Positions 53,393 to 61,968 of a stretch of DNA of 64,000 bases are shown here, piece by piece. The DNA comes from CBDCZY01 sp965224745 (GTDB lineage Bacteria > Pseudomonadota > Gammaproteobacteria > Methylococcales > Methylomonadaceae). The notes beneath the pieces are model-generated. The model was not told the origin of the DNA and searched no databases. It worked only from the letters and a program-made list of their open reading frames with translations. Positions within the stretch are counted from its first letter, which is position 1. Each line of letters opens with the position of its first letter. The stretch is from NCBI GenBank assembly GCA_965224745.1, contig CBDCZY010000010.1, positions 372,001-436,000 of the forward strand, read 5' to 3'. Both the position numbers and the translations under genes were made by a program.

Positions 53393-54301
53393 ATGTCATT
53401 AAATTGGGTTTTTTCTGTGTACACGAATAGCTTTCGTTTAATTCTAGCCAGTGCGCTATTGGTCATTTGCCAATGTGCTCAGGCAATTTCGCCTTTTGAT
53501 GTGGATACCGGCAAGTTAGGTTTGCCTGACATAAGGTTGGCATCCGTAAAGGCCGCTGTTATTGATGTGACCAGTGGAACACCGCTGCATTTAAAAAAGC
53601 CAGAGGTGGTCGTGCCTATTGCCTCAGTCAGTAAATTGATGACAGCGATGGTGGTATTAGACGCACACCTGCCGCTACATAATATGATTAAGGTGACACG
53701 GGCAGATCGTGATCGATTAAAGAATACTCGTTCGAGAATTCGTTTTAACTCACGATTAAGTCGGCGCGATTTGTTGCTCCTGGCTTTGATGTCTTCGGAA
53801 AATCGCGCCGCTTCTGCTCTTGGCCGAAACTATCCAGGCGGGCTAAAAGCTTTCGTAAAAGCAATGAATAATAAAGCCAAAAAACTGGGTATGGCTAATA
53901 CTCGTTTTGTTGAGCCGACCGGGTTATCAAAAAAAAATGTTTCTACAGCTTCTGATTTAGTGAAGATGGTACTGGCTGCATCCAGTTATCCACTTATCCA
54001 AGAATTTACCACCACACCTCGTTTTGTGGCAAAAATCAAAAACCTTCGCTACAAGTTACAATACGTCAACACCAATTTATTGGTTCGCCACGGTCGTTGG
54101 GATATCAGTTTAAGTAAGACTGGTTTTATACGCGAAGCAGGCCGTTGTTTGGTTATGTTAACCGAGGTAGACGGTCACCAAATTGTTATGGTGATGCTAG
54201 ACTCCCATGGTAAAAGAACGCCTATCGTAGATGCTAAACGCATTAAAAAATGGGTTGCCAAAGTTAACAATACGCCGTTGTTAAAAGCAGGGCTGGATTA
54301 A
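53393..54301 (+). CDS. pbpG: D-alanyl-D-alanine endopeptidase, PBP7 family
   Basis: PBP7-type enzymes trim cross-links in peptidoglycan in the periplasm. The 302-aa protein has a signal peptide (about residues 15-35) and the three penicillin-binding signatures: SxxK in IASVSKLMTAM at about residue 80, SxN in LMSSENRAAS, and KTG in SLSKTGFIREAG. The S11 peptidase fold is complete, with no long C-terminal domain, as in PbpG. I prefer the ATG at 53393 to the TTG at 53357. It stands alone after the adhesin promoter region. Confidence 0.9.
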   Translation: MSLNWVFSVYTNSFRLILASALLVICQCAQAISPFDVDTGKLGLPDIRLASVKAAVIDVTSGTPLHLKKPEVVVPIASVSKLMTAMVVLDAHLPLHNMIKVTRADRDRLKNTRSRIRFNSRLSRRDLLLLALMSSENRAASALGRNYPGGLKAFVKAMNNKAKKLGMANTRFVEPTGLSKKNVSTASDLVKMVLAASSYPLIQEFTTTPRFVAKIKNLRYKLQYVNTNLLVRHGRWDISLSKTGFIREAGRCLVMLTEVDGHQIVMVMLDSHGKRTPIVDAKRIKKWVAKVNNTPLLKAGLD

Positions 54302-54427
54302 GCGTTGTTCCAATAATAGTCTGTTGATAAGCATTGCTTTAAGCGAGGCATGGTTTTGGGACAAGGAAGGTTTTTACAGCATAGGGTTGCTAAATATAAA
54401 TCTATAATTCAAAAAAACTCAAACATT

Positions 54428-54460
54428 CGTATATTTTTGAATCCTCGCTCTTTAGGGATT
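54428..54460 (+). repeat. Possible end fragment of the hairpin repeat family
   Basis: The segment around TTTTTGAATCCTCGCTCTTTAG resembles the right end of copies 1 and 5 (TTATTGAATCCTAGCTCC, AATAAATCCTCGCTCCTAAG). Upstream, CAGCATAGGGTTGCTAAA looks like a relic of the core, but no full stem is seen. The region 54302-54843 otherwise holds no gene except the REP-like hairpin. Confidence 0.45.
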
Positions 54461-54542
54461 AACTGGTAGTAGTCAAAATTTAAACCGCTTTTGCTTGGTT
54501 TTACTTTGCCCGATGACAAAATTTATTTTTTTCAAGATTGTC

Positions 54543-54565
54543 ATTCCGGCAGGGACTGCCGGAAT
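54543..54565 (+). repeat. REP-like palindrome
   Basis: ATTCCGGCAG and CTGCCGGAAT form a perfect 10-bp stem around GGA, flanked by TGTC before and CCAGG after. The arrangement matches REP-type palindromes common in intergenic regions of gammaproteobacteria. Only one copy is seen in the window. Confidence 0.7.
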
Positions 54566-54914
54566 CCAGGCTTCATGGATGAATTTCAGCTTGCCATCTG
54601 TATCGCTGGATACCCTTTTCTGCCAAATATGGCGGTCTTATTGTTACTCTGGCAAGTAGAATGAGTCGTTAGTCTTGGTCTGTTCAGGCCACTTAAAAAT
54701 TTAATTAAATCATTTTGATACTTCATCAAATGCCTGCCAGACAAGTGATTCTGATTTATCTGGTTGCTGAAAATGTTTTTTCGCATAGGGTGAAACCTCT
54801 GTAGGCATAAAAGGTCTGTCTTTTGTTGGTAAGAATAATTGATGGGTGTGATTAAAAGTGATGCAACATGTTAAGATTGTATTTTATAGAGTTGAAATAT
54901 AAAAGAAAATATAC

Positions 54915-55196
54915 ATGAACAAAACCATCCCCGAAAAAGATATAAAGCTACTCGAACTTCTAAATGAACATCCCATACTACGCCATCGTGTTGAGGCATT
55001 AATGGCTATCGTAGAAGATGACGATGAAACGATTGAGAAAGCGGATGCAGCGGAGCAACGCGTCATTGAAGAGGTTCGAAAAATAGGTCACGCAGCACTT
55101 TCCGAGTGGGCAGAAAGTAAAAATAAGCGCAATGAAGCTGAATTGAAAGAACAACCCGAATTACGTATTGCAGGAAAAAAAACTGTGGTGGCATAG
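54915..55196 (+). CDS. ISKra4-type transposase, N-terminal frame (orfA)
   Basis: The 93-aa product (MNKTIPEKDIKLLELLNEH, then AAEQRVIEEVRKIGHAALSE) is the N-terminal segment of ISKra4-family transposases. It stops just beyond GKKTVVA at 55196. The downstream part of the transposase is in the +1 frame (orfB). The junction contains eight consecutive A at 55175-55182, so a +1 ribosomal slip or polymerase slippage could join the two. Alternatively the A-run has mutated. Confidence 0.75.
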   Translation: MNKTIPEKDIKLLELLNEHPILRHRVEALMAIVEDDDETIEKADAAEQRVIEEVRKIGHAALSEWAESKNKRNEAELKEQPELRIAGKKTVVA

Positions 55197-56232
55197 TACC
55201 TTTGATATTATCGAAATTGAAGAAACCCTCTTTCGTGAGTCAACCCATATCGTTCGTACTTTTTCAGATCAAGCGAATGTGACCTGCCGAAGTACCTCGA
55301 CGCCTTTACAACGGGCCATCACAGATTTTGGAGCAGACCAGCCATTTGGCCAAGTCAACGCTAAACTCCAAGAACATTATGGAATAGAGGTACCGGTGAG
55401 TAGTATTAGGTTCATCACAGAGCATCATGGCAAAGCGATATTTGAACAAACAGACCTTGTCAGTGACTGGCCAGATACCTCAGGTACAAAACACGTCATT
55501 GCAGAGACAGATGGAGGCATGGTTCCTGTGGTGACCATTGATCCTGAAGCAAAAGATAAGCGAAAAGAAAAAACACTGGGCTGGCAAGAACTGCGACTTT
55601 GTATTGCCCATGAATGTGGCAGTCGGACGCTGCATTATGGAGGAAACTTTTCTGGGGGTATTGAAGAAACAGGTCGCCAGTTATTTGATTGCGCGATGAA
55701 TGTAAACTTTGGCCAACAAACACACGTGCATTCGGTAGGCGATGGCGCATCCTGGATCAAGCGCCAAGTGGATGAACAATTTGGCGAAAATGGAACCTAT
55801 TTAATCGACTTAATGCATCTTTGTGAATACTTGGCAGAAGCGGCACCTAGCTGTACAGGTGACTCGGCATTATGGTTAGATGAACAAAAACAACGTTTGA
55901 AAATCAATCAGGCCAGCCTTGTTCTTGAAACCCTATTGCCGTTTCTTGAACCATCCGAAACGGATGATGAGAAAGCGCCGGTTCGTAGGGCTTACCGCTA
56001 CTTGAGAAATCGTCTGGATCAAGTTGATTATCAAGGTGCGATAGAAAAAGGACTTCCAATCGGTTCAGGTGAAATTGAAAGCGCTCACCGTTACATTGTT
56101 CAAGCTCGGCTTAAGCGTCCTGGAGCTTGGTGGTCACCCAATAATATAGATTATATGTTGGCTTTGCGATTATGTAGAATCAATCAACGATGGGAAAATT
56201 ACTGGCAAGATGTTAGGCAAAAGGCGGCATGA
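55168..56232 (+). CDS. ISKra4-type transposase, catalytic frame (orfB)
   Basis: The 354-residue frame carries the catalytic part of the transposase. ISKra4-typical segments are TPLQRAITDFGADQPFG, VIAETDGGMVPVV (first catalytic Asp), VHSVGDGASWIKRQVDEQF (second), and EKGLPIGSGEIESAHRYIVQ with the catalytic Glu, followed by RLKRPGAWWSPNN. Translation from its own TTG at 55168 is not certain; fusion with orfA by frameshifting at the A8 run gives a transposase of normal length (about 440 aa). It ends just before the right IS end. Confidence 0.85.
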   Translation: MQEKKLWWHSTFDIIEIEETLFRESTHIVRTFSDQANVTCRSTSTPLQRAITDFGADQPFGQVNAKLQEHYGIEVPVSSIRFITEHHGKAIFEQTDLVSDWPDTSGTKHVIAETDGGMVPVVTIDPEAKDKRKEKTLGWQELRLCIAHECGSRTLHYGGNFSGGIEETGRQLFDCAMNVNFGQQTHVHSVGDGASWIKRQVDEQFGENGTYLIDLMHLCEYLAEAAPSCTGDSALWLDEQKQRLKINQASLVLETLLPFLEPSETDDEKAPVRRAYRYLRNRLDQVDYQGAIEKGLPIGSGEIESAHRYIVQARLKRPGAWWSPNNIDYMLALRLCRINQRWENYWQDVRQKAA

Positions 56233-56268
56233 TGAAAATTTAGTCTTGCATCACTTTTAATCGTACCC

Positions 56269-56588
56269 ATAATTGATAGGTTATTTGATTAATAACGACA
56301 ATACCGGATAATATGCGCTTAAATGAATAAATCTTATAGGTTTGATATTTTTACGGTTGTCGTTATTGGTAAAAACTATTTACAGGGATACCTTTAAATA
56401 AACCGCTTATTTAAAATTTTCAGAATTTTTAGGATGGAATTGTTTTGATAATAGGCGAAAAAAATGTCAAGCTCATCTAACAACCAGCACTCATTTCAAC
56501 CCAAAAGTCAAAAACGCTAATTTGTACTACATAAAAGTCCCCCTTAACTCGCTTCCTAACCAGGAAAAAACCATTCGAGGATGAACTA
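56269..56588. other. Intergenic region before the TPR lipoprotein gene
   Basis: About 320 bp with no supported gene, starting with the 9-bp duplication of the IS. A GGATGAACTA ribosome-site-like stretch precedes the ATG at 56589. A promoter is expected here. Confidence 0.4.
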
Positions 56589-58994
56589 ATGAACAAGCTG
56601 TTAATACGTACTTTATTGCTCACGCTTACTATTTTTACTGTGGCTTGTGGCGATAGTGCAGAAAAGGCCAAAGATTATACCGAAAATGGTAAGCGGTTAT
56701 TTGCAGAAGGTGATTTAACAAAAGCTAAGCTCGAATTTAAGAATGCCATTCAAGTTGATAATAAAATGGTAGATGCTTATTACCATTTGGCTTTAATTGA
56801 TGAACAGGATCGTAATTGGCGTTCAATGGTCGCAAATCTTAGTTGGGCAATCAAGATTGACCCGACCAATGCAAAAGCACGCCTTAAACTGGGCCGGCTT
56901 TACCTGCTGTCCAAACAGTTAGACTTGGCTACGAGTGAAGCGGATGATGTGTTGAAAACATCACCAGAAAACGCCGATGCGATGGCTCTCAAAGCAGCTG
57001 TTTTGGTCAAACAGAAAAGAAAATCTGAAGCGTTGGTTCTGATCGATCAAGCCCTGGCAATAGATCCCGATAATATGGATGGGGTAACGCTTAGAGCCAT
57101 CACTTATTTGGATGAGGGCAATTTTACCTCAGCTTTGGACGTCGTTAATAAAGCATTGGCTGTTAAGCCGAAAGAAGTAACATTAAATTTATTGAAAATC
57201 CAGATTCATGGAAAGCAACCAGATGTTCAGGCAGTTATACAGGATTACCAACGGCTTATCGAATACTATCCTGAAAATATTGATTATCAATTTATGCTAG
57301 CCAAATACTATGTAGATTTGGGGCAGCGGGATAAGGCTGAACAACATTTGCAGTCTGTTATTGCTAACAATCCTGACAAAATTCAAGCTAAATTATTATT
57401 CGTCAACTTCATTACTGAGCAGGATGTCAATAAAGCCGAAAGTATTGTTCGCAGTTATATCAAACAAGAGCCAGAAAAACCACAGTTCTATTATATGCTG
57501 TCTAAGTTATTGATTAAACAGAAAAAATTTGATGAAGCAAAACAGCCTTTGGAATCATTAATTGAAAACCATGCAGATCAAAAGGAAGGTCAGGCGGCAT
57601 TAAATATAATGGCTAAATTTGATGCCCAGGATGGAAATTATGAGCAAGCGCTTAAAAAAATTGAGCGGGTTCTGGACGCTGACAAGAACAATCTTGAAGC
57701 GATGCTTTTAAAGTCCAAAATTATTCTTAAAAAAGACGGGGATGTTGACAAAGGAATCGTAGAACTAAGAAATATAATCAGAGACTACCCTGAAGAAGAT
57801 GAAGCTTATGTTCTGCTGGCCAAAGCTTACCTGAAGCAAAAATCGCCAGGGCTAGCCGAAGAAAACTTCAGAAAGGCAATAGAAATTAACCCGGGAAATT
57901 ACAATGGTGTATTGCCAGTTGTCTCCAAAATGATTAAACGAAAAGATTATGGACGAGCAGAAACTTTATTGAATAAACATCTCAAAGTTAAACCTGCTAA
58001 TCCATCAGCGTTAGCTCTTCTCGCCGACATAAGGTTGGAAAATAAAAATTGGAGCGGGATACAGGACGTAGTGACACAGGTTGAAAAAAATCCCGAAGGT
58101 GCGGGTTACGCTAAGTTTCTTGGCGGTGAAGTATCGAAAGGGCAAGGCGATTGCCAATCGGCACTGACTCAATACCAACAGGCATTAGACTATACACCAA
58201 GCTTGTTTAAAGCTTTAGAAGGTCTGGCTTACTGCAATGAAAAGCTCGATAAACGGCAAGATACTTATCGTTATCTTGAAACTTTTATTAAGGATAATCC
58301 GGATAATTTATATCCATTAATCATTAAAAGTAAATTATTAGCGGCCGAAAAAAAATGGGACGGAGCCCTTACGATTGTTAACCAGTTGATTGCAAAAAAA
58401 CCTGAGGTTGCCGAATTTTATGATGCAAAATCGCAACTTTTTTTGAAACAGAAACAACAACTATCAGCAATAGAAACTCTTAAAACAGGTCTTGAGCAGA
58501 TTCCCAACTCTGCAATGCTAATGATTAAGTTAGCCACGATACATGATCAACTCGGCCAGTTTGATGAAGAGCTGGCGCTTTATGAAACCCTTGTTGAGAA
58601 GTATCCAGACTATGAAGTAGGGATTAATAATCTTGCTTCTTTATTGCTGGATAAGTTTCCTAATAAGGCGAATTTTGAACGGGCAAGGGATCTGTCCAAA
58701 AGATTTAATGCGTCGCTACAGCCATTTTATTTGGATACTTATGGTTGGGCTCGTCTGAAAGCAGGCGCACCTGATAAAGCTTTATCTGTGCTCCAAAAAG
58801 TCGTTGATTATGAGCCGAGAATACCAGTGTTTCATTATCATCTTGCCCATGCCTATAAAGCTACTGATCAGAATCAGGAAGCTATTAGCTCATTGGAAAA
58901 AGCGATCAACATTGGACAAAAAATGGGTTCGTTTACAGAAATGAATGATGCGCAAAAACTTTTACAGGAACTTAAAACAGTGCCTGCCGGCTGA
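56589..58994 (+). CDS. TPR-repeat lipoprotein
   Basis: The 801-aa protein has a lipoprotein signal with lipobox TVACG (Cys at about residue 20), so it is anchored to a membrane facing the periplasm. The rest is made of about 20 tetratricopeptide repeats (LAEGDLTKAKLEFKNAIQ, YYHLALIDEQDRNWRSMV, AEKKWDGALTIVNQLIAKKP, GAPDKALSVLQKVVDYEP). Long TPR lipoproteins of this type occur beside exopolysaccharide and PEP-CTERM/XrtA loci as PrsT-like proteins. Here the neighbours are SoxB and sugar-nucleotide genes. I could not assign a specific role. Confidence 0.8.
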   Translation: MNKLLIRTLLLTLTIFTVACGDSAEKAKDYTENGKRLFAEGDLTKAKLEFKNAIQVDNKMVDAYYHLALIDEQDRNWRSMVANLSWAIKIDPTNAKARLKLGRLYLLSKQLDLATSEADDVLKTSPENADAMALKAAVLVKQKRKSEALVLIDQALAIDPDNMDGVTLRAITYLDEGNFTSALDVVNKALAVKPKEVTLNLLKIQIHGKQPDVQAVIQDYQRLIEYYPENIDYQFMLAKYYVDLGQRDKAEQHLQSVIANNPDKIQAKLLFVNFITEQDVNKAESIVRSYIKQEPEKPQFYYMLSKLLIKQKKFDEAKQPLESLIENHADQKEGQAALNIMAKFDAQDGNYEQALKKIERVLDADKNNLEAMLLKSKIILKKDGDVDKGIVELRNIIRDYPEEDEAYVLLAKAYLKQKSPGLAEENFRKAIEINPGNYNGVLPVVSKMIKRKDYGRAETLLNKHLKVKPANPSALALLADIRLENKNWSGIQDVVTQVEKNPEGAGYAKFLGGEVSKGQGDCQSALTQYQQALDYTPSLFKALEGLAYCNEKLDKRQDTYRYLETFIKDNPDNLYPLIIKSKLLAAEKKWDGALTIVNQLIAKKPEVAEFYDAKSQLFLKQKQQLSAIETLKTGLEQIPNSAMLMIKLATIHDQLGQFDEELALYETLVEKYPDYEVGINNLASLLLDKFPNKANFERARDLSKRFNASLQPFYLDTYGWARLKAGAPDKALSVLQKVVDYEPRIPVFHYHLAHAYKATDQNQEAISSLEKAINIGQKMGSFTEMNDAQKLLQELKTVPAG

Positions 58995-59054
58995 GTGGCA
59001 GGCTACAAATAGAACCAGATGTTTAAACTGAGGTTACAGCAAAAATAATAGCGA

Positions 59055-60764
59055 GTGAACCGGCGTGAGTTTCTTCGTGCAGCAGCTCTTCTGGGGTTGC
59101 TGCCGTTTCCAGGAATAACAAGTTGCTCTAAGCGGTTTTCTTCTTATTCTGATCTCTTACCCGTTGCTTTTGGTGATGTTTCGTTGCTTCATTTTACTGA
59201 CAGCCACGCTCAGCTGTTACCGGTTCATTACAGAGAACCTGATACCCACATTGGGGTGGGACGATACCGCAATGCGATACCTCATTTGGTAGGTCAGTCG
59301 TTGTTGAATCATTATGGTATTGCGCTAAATACTACAGAAGCGCATGCATTTACTCATCTAAATTTTACCTCAGCAGCCAGACGATATGGAAAGATGGGCG
59401 GTTATGCCCATCTGGCTACGCTAATAAATCAATTAAGAAACCGTTCTAATTCTGATAACACATTGCTATTGGATGGTGGTGATAGTTGGCAAGGTTCTGC
59501 CACAGCTCTTTGGACACGCGGTCAGGATATGGTCGAGGCGAGTAATCTACTCGGGGTTGATGTAATGACCGGCCATTGGGAGTTTACTTATGGCCAGTCA
59601 TCTTTCGCCAAAAATCTTGCTGATTTCAATGGACAGTTTTTGGCTCAGAATATTAGCGTTAAGGAAGAGGCTTGGTTACTGGAAGAAGAAAATCCACTGC
59701 CATTTGAGCCTTACACTATTAGATCTTTGAAAAATGCCAGGGTCGCTATTATAGGTCAAGCGTTTCCTTATACTCCGATAGCCAATCCGAAGCGGTTTAT
59801 GCCTGATTGGCAATTCGGTATTGAAGAAACTCGGCTACAAACATTGGTTGCAACCATAAAAGATCAACAGCGGGCCGATGTTATCGTGTTATTGTCCCAC
59901 AATGGCTTGGAAGTTGATCTTAAGTTAGCGTCCAGAATAAGCGGGATTGATGTCATTCTGGGAGGCCATACGCATGACGCGTTGCCACGACCTATCGAGA
60001 TCGCAAATCCTTCTGGCACCACTTTAGTTACCAATGCGGGTAGTCACGGTAAATTTTTGGCAGTACTTGATATTAAAGTTAAGTCAGCCAAAGTGGTCGA
60101 TTATCGTTATCATTTGTTACCGGTATTTTCCGATTTAATCCCTCCAGACCAAGACGTTGAACAGTTGATTAAATCGGTACGTCGACCATACTTAACTAAG
60201 TTAACGAAAACTTTAGCAGTGACTGATCAGTTATTGTACCGCCGGGGTACTTTCGAAGGCACTTTTGACCAATTGATATTGCAGGCGTTGTTGTCGGTGA
60301 CAGGCGCGGAAATAGCTTTTTCACCTGGCTTTCGCTGGGGCACTGCCGTCTTATCCGGACAGTCACTCACCGTTGAAGACATTTTTAATCAAACCGCGAT
60401 TACTTACCCAGAGGTCTATGTGAGTCAATTAAGCGGGTTAGAAATTAAGCACAGATTAGAGGATATATGTGATAATTTATTTAATCACGATCCTTACTTA
60501 AGACAGGGTGGGGATATGGTTAGAGTTATGGGAATAACTTATCTTTGTGATCCTGAAGCGAACATGGGACAAAGAATCTCACATCTAAGACGATCAAACG
60601 GAGCTCTGATTGACGCGACTAAATTGTATTCAGTAGCTGGCTGGGCCTCGACAGAAAATCAGCCTTCTGGCCGTCCTATTTGGGATCTGCTTTTTGAATT
60701 CCTCAAAGATAAACAAAGTATCAATTTTGATCCTAAATCTTTGCCTGACCGAATTGTCTTATAA
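59055..60764 (+). CDS. soxB: Thiosulfohydrolase SoxB
   Basis: SoxB hydrolyses the sulfate group from the SoxY-bound thiosulfate intermediate in the periplasm, using a di-manganese centre. The 569-aa protein has a twin-arginine signal (NRREFLRAAALLGLLPF) and SoxB-type segments LLHFTDSHAQLLPVHYRE, HAFTHLNF, GKMGGYAHLATLI, LLLDGGDSWQGSATALWTRG and DVMTGHWEFTYG. VLLSHNGLEVDL and GGHTHDALPRP are also present. The metal-binding Asp/His/Asn positions I can see are retained. The start GTG at 59055 follows the TPR gene by 60 bp. No soxXYZACD genes are in the window, so its partners must be elsewhere or absent. Confidence 0.92.
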   Translation: MNRREFLRAAALLGLLPFPGITSCSKRFSSYSDLLPVAFGDVSLLHFTDSHAQLLPVHYREPDTHIGVGRYRNAIPHLVGQSLLNHYGIALNTTEAHAFTHLNFTSAARRYGKMGGYAHLATLINQLRNRSNSDNTLLLDGGDSWQGSATALWTRGQDMVEASNLLGVDVMTGHWEFTYGQSSFAKNLADFNGQFLAQNISVKEEAWLLEEENPLPFEPYTIRSLKNARVAIIGQAFPYTPIANPKRFMPDWQFGIEETRLQTLVATIKDQQRADVIVLLSHNGLEVDLKLASRISGIDVILGGHTHDALPRPIEIANPSGTTLVTNAGSHGKFLAVLDIKVKSAKVVDYRYHLLPVFSDLIPPDQDVEQLIKSVRRPYLTKLTKTLAVTDQLLYRRGTFEGTFDQLILQALLSVTGAEIAFSPGFRWGTAVLSGQSLTVEDIFNQTAITYPEVYVSQLSGLEIKHRLEDICDNLFNHDPYLRQGGDMVRVMGITYLCDPEANMGQRISHLRRSNGALIDATKLYSVAGWASTENQPSGRPIWDLLFEFLKDKQSINFDPKSLPDRIVL

Positions 60765-60866
60765 TTTTACTTTGTAAAACTTAGCGAACGATTCGGCGAT
60801 TAAAAAATTGTTAAAAACAACTAATCTTAATTATAGATATAAACAATGACATTGGGCCATTAGCAT

Positions 60867-61916
60867 ATGAAAGAAACAATATTGGTGACTGGGGGAGCAG
60901 GTTTTATAGGCAGTCACACAGGAGTAGAATTACTCGAAGCCGGCTATGACGTTATCGTCATTGATAATTTATCCAACAGTAGCCAGGAATCTTTAGCAAG
61001 AGTTCAGAAAATAACCCAAAAAGAACTCAAGTTTCATCAAGTTGATATCAGAGATGAAAAAGGTTTACAGGCTATTTTTGATCAATATTCCATCGCTGCG
61101 GTCATTCATTTTGCAGGGCTAAAAGCAGTCGGAGAATCTTGCGAAATGCCTGGAGAGTATTATCATAACAATGTTTATGGTACGTTAGTATTGACGGAAG
61201 TAATGGCCCGTAATGGGGTTAAAAAATTAGTTTTTAGTTCCTCAGCAACGGTTTATGGAACACCCGAGACTGTGCCTATTACAGAAAATTTTTCATTATC
61301 AGCCACTAATCCTTATGGTCGTTCCAAGTTGATCATAGAGGAAATATTGGGAGATCTTTCGGCAGCCGATCAACTGAAGAAAAATGTCGATAATCCATGG
61401 AAAATTGTTTTACTTCGCTATTTTAATCCTATCGGCGCTCATATCAGTGGGTTAATTGGAGAAGATCCTCAGGGTATTCCTAATAACCTTATGCCTTATG
61501 TCACTCAAGTGGCTATTGGTAAACTGAAGCAATTATCTGTTTTTGGTAACGACTATCCGACCAAAGATGGCACCGGTGTAAGAGATTACATCCATGTTGT
61601 CGATTTGGCACTGGGCCATATCAAGGCTTTGGGCGTGTTCGGCCATGACAAATTCAACCAGGGTGGTTGTTGTGCTTATAATCTGGGAACAGGTATCGGC
61701 TATAGCGTATTAGATATAATTAATGCATTTGAACGGGTTAACGGGCAATCGATACGCTATCAGTTTTCACCCCGCAGGTCGGGTGATGTTGCGGAATGTT
61801 ATGCTAATCCTCAACTGGCTTTAGATGAATTAGGTTGGGAAGCAGCTAAAACATTAGATGATATGGTGCAAGATGTTTGGCGTTGGCAACAAAACAATCC
61901 TACTGGCTTCGCATAA
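60867..61916 (+). CDS. galE: UDP-glucose 4-epimerase
   Basis: GalE interconverts UDP-glucose and UDP-galactose for LPS or exopolysaccharide. The 349-aa SDR protein has VTGGAGFIGSHTGVELLE, the family VIHFAGLKAVGES, an active-site motif SSSATVYG with NPYGRSKLIIEE (Tyr/Lys), RYFNPIGAH and GVRDYIHVVDLA. Length is normal. It is followed by manC and galU, so this is a nucleotide-sugar block. An AT-rich 100-bp gap precedes it. Confidence 0.95.
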   Translation: MKETILVTGGAGFIGSHTGVELLEAGYDVIVIDNLSNSSQESLARVQKITQKELKFHQVDIRDEKGLQAIFDQYSIAAVIHFAGLKAVGESCEMPGEYYHNNVYGTLVLTEVMARNGVKKLVFSSSATVYGTPETVPITENFSLSATNPYGRSKLIIEEILGDLSAADQLKKNVDNPWKIVLLRYFNPIGAHISGLIGEDPQGIPNNLMPYVTQVAIGKLKQLSVFGNDYPTKDGTGVRDYIHVVDLALGHIKALGVFGHDKFNQGGCCAYNLGTGIGYSVLDIINAFERVNGQSIRYQFSPRRSGDVAECYANPQLALDELGWEAAKTLDDMVQDVWRWQQNNPTGFA

Positions 61917-61968
61917 CAAGTAAAGAGAAATAAGTGTAATTTTTAATGTGATTTTTAAGGAAAAAAAG

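Larger units (their letters stand above)
54844..56268 (+). mobile_element. ISKra4-family insertion sequence with 9-bp target duplication
   Basis: The element is about 1425 bp. The left end GGGTGTGATTAAAAGTGATG and the reverse complement of the right end GGGTACGATTAAAAGTGATG differ at two positions, and the match extends to about 23 bp. ATAATTGAT is present both immediately before (54835-54843) and after (56269-56277) the element, a 9-bp direct repeat, which marks a recent insertion. Inside are two overlapping frames, orfA and orfB. The intact ends and duplication suggest an active or very recent copy. Confidence 0.88.

Noticed and set aside
54586..54786. Minus-strand 66-aa frame before the ISKra4 element
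   Set aside because: No recognisable domain or ribosome site, and it overlaps the region next to the REP palindrome; not supported as a gene.
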